Origin: Nitrospirae bacterium GWC2_56_14
Lineage (GTDB): Bacteria > Nitrospirota > UBA9217
Length of the DNA: 8,802 nucleotides
Assembly (NCBI GenBank): GCA_001803705.1
Contig: MHDY01000017.1
Span: forward strand, 4,820 to 13,621
Direction: 5' to 3'
Below, piece after piece: positions 7,665-8,802 of this stretch. Every line of letters starts with the position of its first letter. The first letter of the stretch is position 1. Under the pieces are notes generated by a model. The model was given only the letters and a program-made list of their open reading frames with translations, did no database searches and was not told the origin of the DNA. The position numbers and the translations under genes were made by a program.

Positions 7665-8802
7665 CCATCGTCCGGCGTCAGGCCCTGCGACCAAGACCGT
7701 TCCTGTTGAAGAGGCAATAGGCCTGGTCCTTGCCCATGATGTGACCGAGATCAGAAAAAACGAATTCAAGGGCCGGGCGTTCACCAAGGGACACGTGATC
7801 CAACAGGACGATGTCCTCCATTTGCAGCAAATAGGAAAGAACCATTTGTATGTCCTGAACATCTCCCGCGATGAGATGCACGAAGATGACGCAGCCTATG
7901 CCCTTGCAGAAGCCCTTATGGGCGACGGGGTGGTTATGCAGGGAGGGCCGAAAGAGGGCAAGATCACGCTGATCGCCGGCCGGGACGGTCTGCTCAAGAT
8001 CGAACGGGACGCCCTGCTCCAATTCAATATGCTGGGTGAGGTGCTCTGCTCCACGATCCATAACAACACGGTCGTGAAAAAAGGCAGGGTGATCGCAGCC
8101 ACCAAGGCCATTCCTCTGGTGGCAAAGCGGTCTATGATCGAGGAAGCGGTCTCGATCGCCCGTCAGGTGCGAACTGCCGGAGCGAGCGGGGTCATTGCAA
8201 TCAAGGAAATGAAGAAACCGCGGGCCGGCGTGGTCATCACCGGCAGAGAGGTCTACGAAGGAAGGATCAAGGACAGCTTTGCTCCGGTGATCGCGAAAAA
8301 GATCGAAGACCTGGGCGGCGAGATCATCGGGACCTCCTTCGCGCCCGACGACAAGGACTTTATCAGGGAGCGTCTTGAGGAGTTCCTGGCTGCGGGCGCT
8401 GACCTGCTCATCACCACCGGCGGGATGTCGGTTGACCCCGATGACGTGACAAGGTTCGCTGTGCGTGATCTGGGCGCGGTCGAGGTCTCTTACGGTTCCC
8501 CGGTGCTGCCCGGGGCCATGATGCTGGTAGGATATGTGCCGATTGCGGATTTAGGGTCAAAGCCTGATGCCACTGAAAAATCCGGAATCAAAAATCCGCA
8601 ATTCAAAATGGAAGCTGCCCCTATTCTCAGCTGTCCTCCGAAAAAATCCGCAATCCGAAATCCGCAATCCGAAATTAAGATGGTTCCCATCCTGGGCATC
8701 CCTGCATGCGGCATGTACCACAAGACGACCGTGATCGACCTGCTCCTTCCTCGCCTGCTGGCCGGCGAGAAGATCGGGAGAAGGGAGCTTGCCGAACTCG
8801 GC
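7648..8802 (+). CDS. MoeA/MogA-related molybdopterin-binding protein, 3' end beyond window, with repeat insertion
   Basis: The first 385 residues are visible. Residues 17-35 (KTVPVEEAIGLVLAHDVTE) resemble the opening of MoeA, but the MoeA segment with PPFDNSAMDGYA is missing; GRAFTKGHVIQQDD (42-55) follows instead. A MoCF-type molybdopterin-binding domain covers about residues 193-375: AGVVITGREVYEGRIKD (193-209), ADLLITTGGMSVDPDDV (251-267), GSPVLPGAM (283-291) and PILGIPACGMY (347-357). Between VGYVP and MVPILG there is an insertion of about 46 residues (299-344) coded by repeat DNA; related proteins are expected to pass directly from one to the other. The ATG at 7648 follows GCAGGAGAG, overlapping mocA by 17 bp. 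A role in molybdate insertion or cofactor handling for the upstream hydroxylase is inferred from context; the missing MoeA segment makes a standard MoeA assignment unsafe. Confidence 0.82.
   Translation, partial: MCIERDHRPASGPATKTVPVEEAIGLVLAHDVTEIRKNEFKGRAFTKGHVIQQDDVLHLQQIGKNHLYVLNISRDEMHEDDAAYALAEALMGDGVVMQGGPKEGKITLIAGRDGLLKIERDALLQFNMLGEVLCSTIHNNTVVKKGRVIAATKAIPLVAKRSMIEEAVSIARQVRTAGASGVIAIKEMKKPRAGVVITGREVYEGRIKDSFAPVIAKKIEDLGGEIIGTSFAPDDKDFIRERLEEFLAAGADLLITTGGMSVDPDDVTRFAVRDLGAVEVSYGSPVLPGAMMLVGYVPIADLGSKPDATEKSGIKNPQFKMEAAPILSCPPKKSAIRNPQSEIKMVPILGIPACGMYHKTTVIDLLLPRLLAGEKIGRRELAELG
8542..8679. repeat. In-frame repeat insertion inside the MoeA-like gene
   Basis: About 138 bp (46 codons) of repeat-rich DNA sit within the molybdopterin-binding domain. 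The left edge ATTGCGGATTT is the inverse of the heptamer motif. A degenerate heptamer array (AATCCGG, AATCAAA, AATCCGC, AATT) is at 8579-8603, and a clean array (AATCCGC, AATCCGA, twice, then AATT) is at 8645-8676. The length is a multiple of three and there is no stop in the gene frame. Exact boundaries need homologues and are estimated from where the conserved domain sequence breaks off and resumes. Confidence 0.75.

Noticed and set aside
7068..7862. Open frame of 264 codons on the minus strand
   Set aside because: It is antisense to mocA and to the start of the MoeA-like gene, both of which have clear motifs.
8490..8723. Minus-strand frame of 77 codons across the repeat insertion
   Set aside because: The repeat is open in every frame, so the frame is a by-product; it lies antisense to the MoeA-like gene.

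Overview
The window is bacterial chromosomal DNA, gene-dense and GC-rich, with scattered intergenic repeats. The gene families, the short-type ThiC, the TPP riboswitch and the repeat types suggest an environmental Gram-negative anaerobe or facultative anaerobe, such as a Nitrospirota or Desulfobacterota-like lineage. That placement is an inference; no rRNA or lineage-specific marker is present.

Left part (1-2935, minus strand): a thiamine operon in the order thiS-thiG-thiE-thiC. It is led by a textbook TPP riboswitch and a rho-independent terminator, with a plausible promoter just upstream. ThiS, ThiG and partner enzymes outside the window make the thiazole half, ThiC makes the pyrimidine half, and ThiE joins the two. 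ThiC runs off the left edge. A 20-bp perfect inverted repeat lies between thiG and thiE. ThiS does not end at its functional Gly-Gly: a short repeat array at the 3' end adds 12 residues.

Middle (2936-3225): a divergent intergenic region of about 290 bp with an AT-rich palindrome and a GC-rich leader that may fold.

Right part (3226-8802, plus strand): a molybdenum-hydroxylase cluster. It encodes a two-[2Fe-2S] small subunit and a Tat-signal-bearing molybdopterin large subunit of the isoquinoline 1-oxidoreductase (IorAB) type. After a 428-bp gap packed with dispersed repeats come an XdhC/CoxI-family maturation factor, a MocA-type nucleotidyltransferase, and a MoeA/MogA-related molybdopterin-binding protein that runs off the right edge. 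The last three genes overlap or abut and are probably translated together. They would make and load the cytosine-dinucleotide form of the cofactor into the exported enzyme.

The most notable signal is a tandem heptamer, AATCCG followed by C or A, present inside two protein-coding genes 6 kb apart. It alters the C-terminus of ThiS and is part of a roughly 46-residue in-frame insertion in the MoeA-like protein. The heptamer has no stop codon in any of its six frames, which may explain why it is tolerated in genes. No defence system, CRISPR array, tRNA, rRNA or transposase gene is visible.
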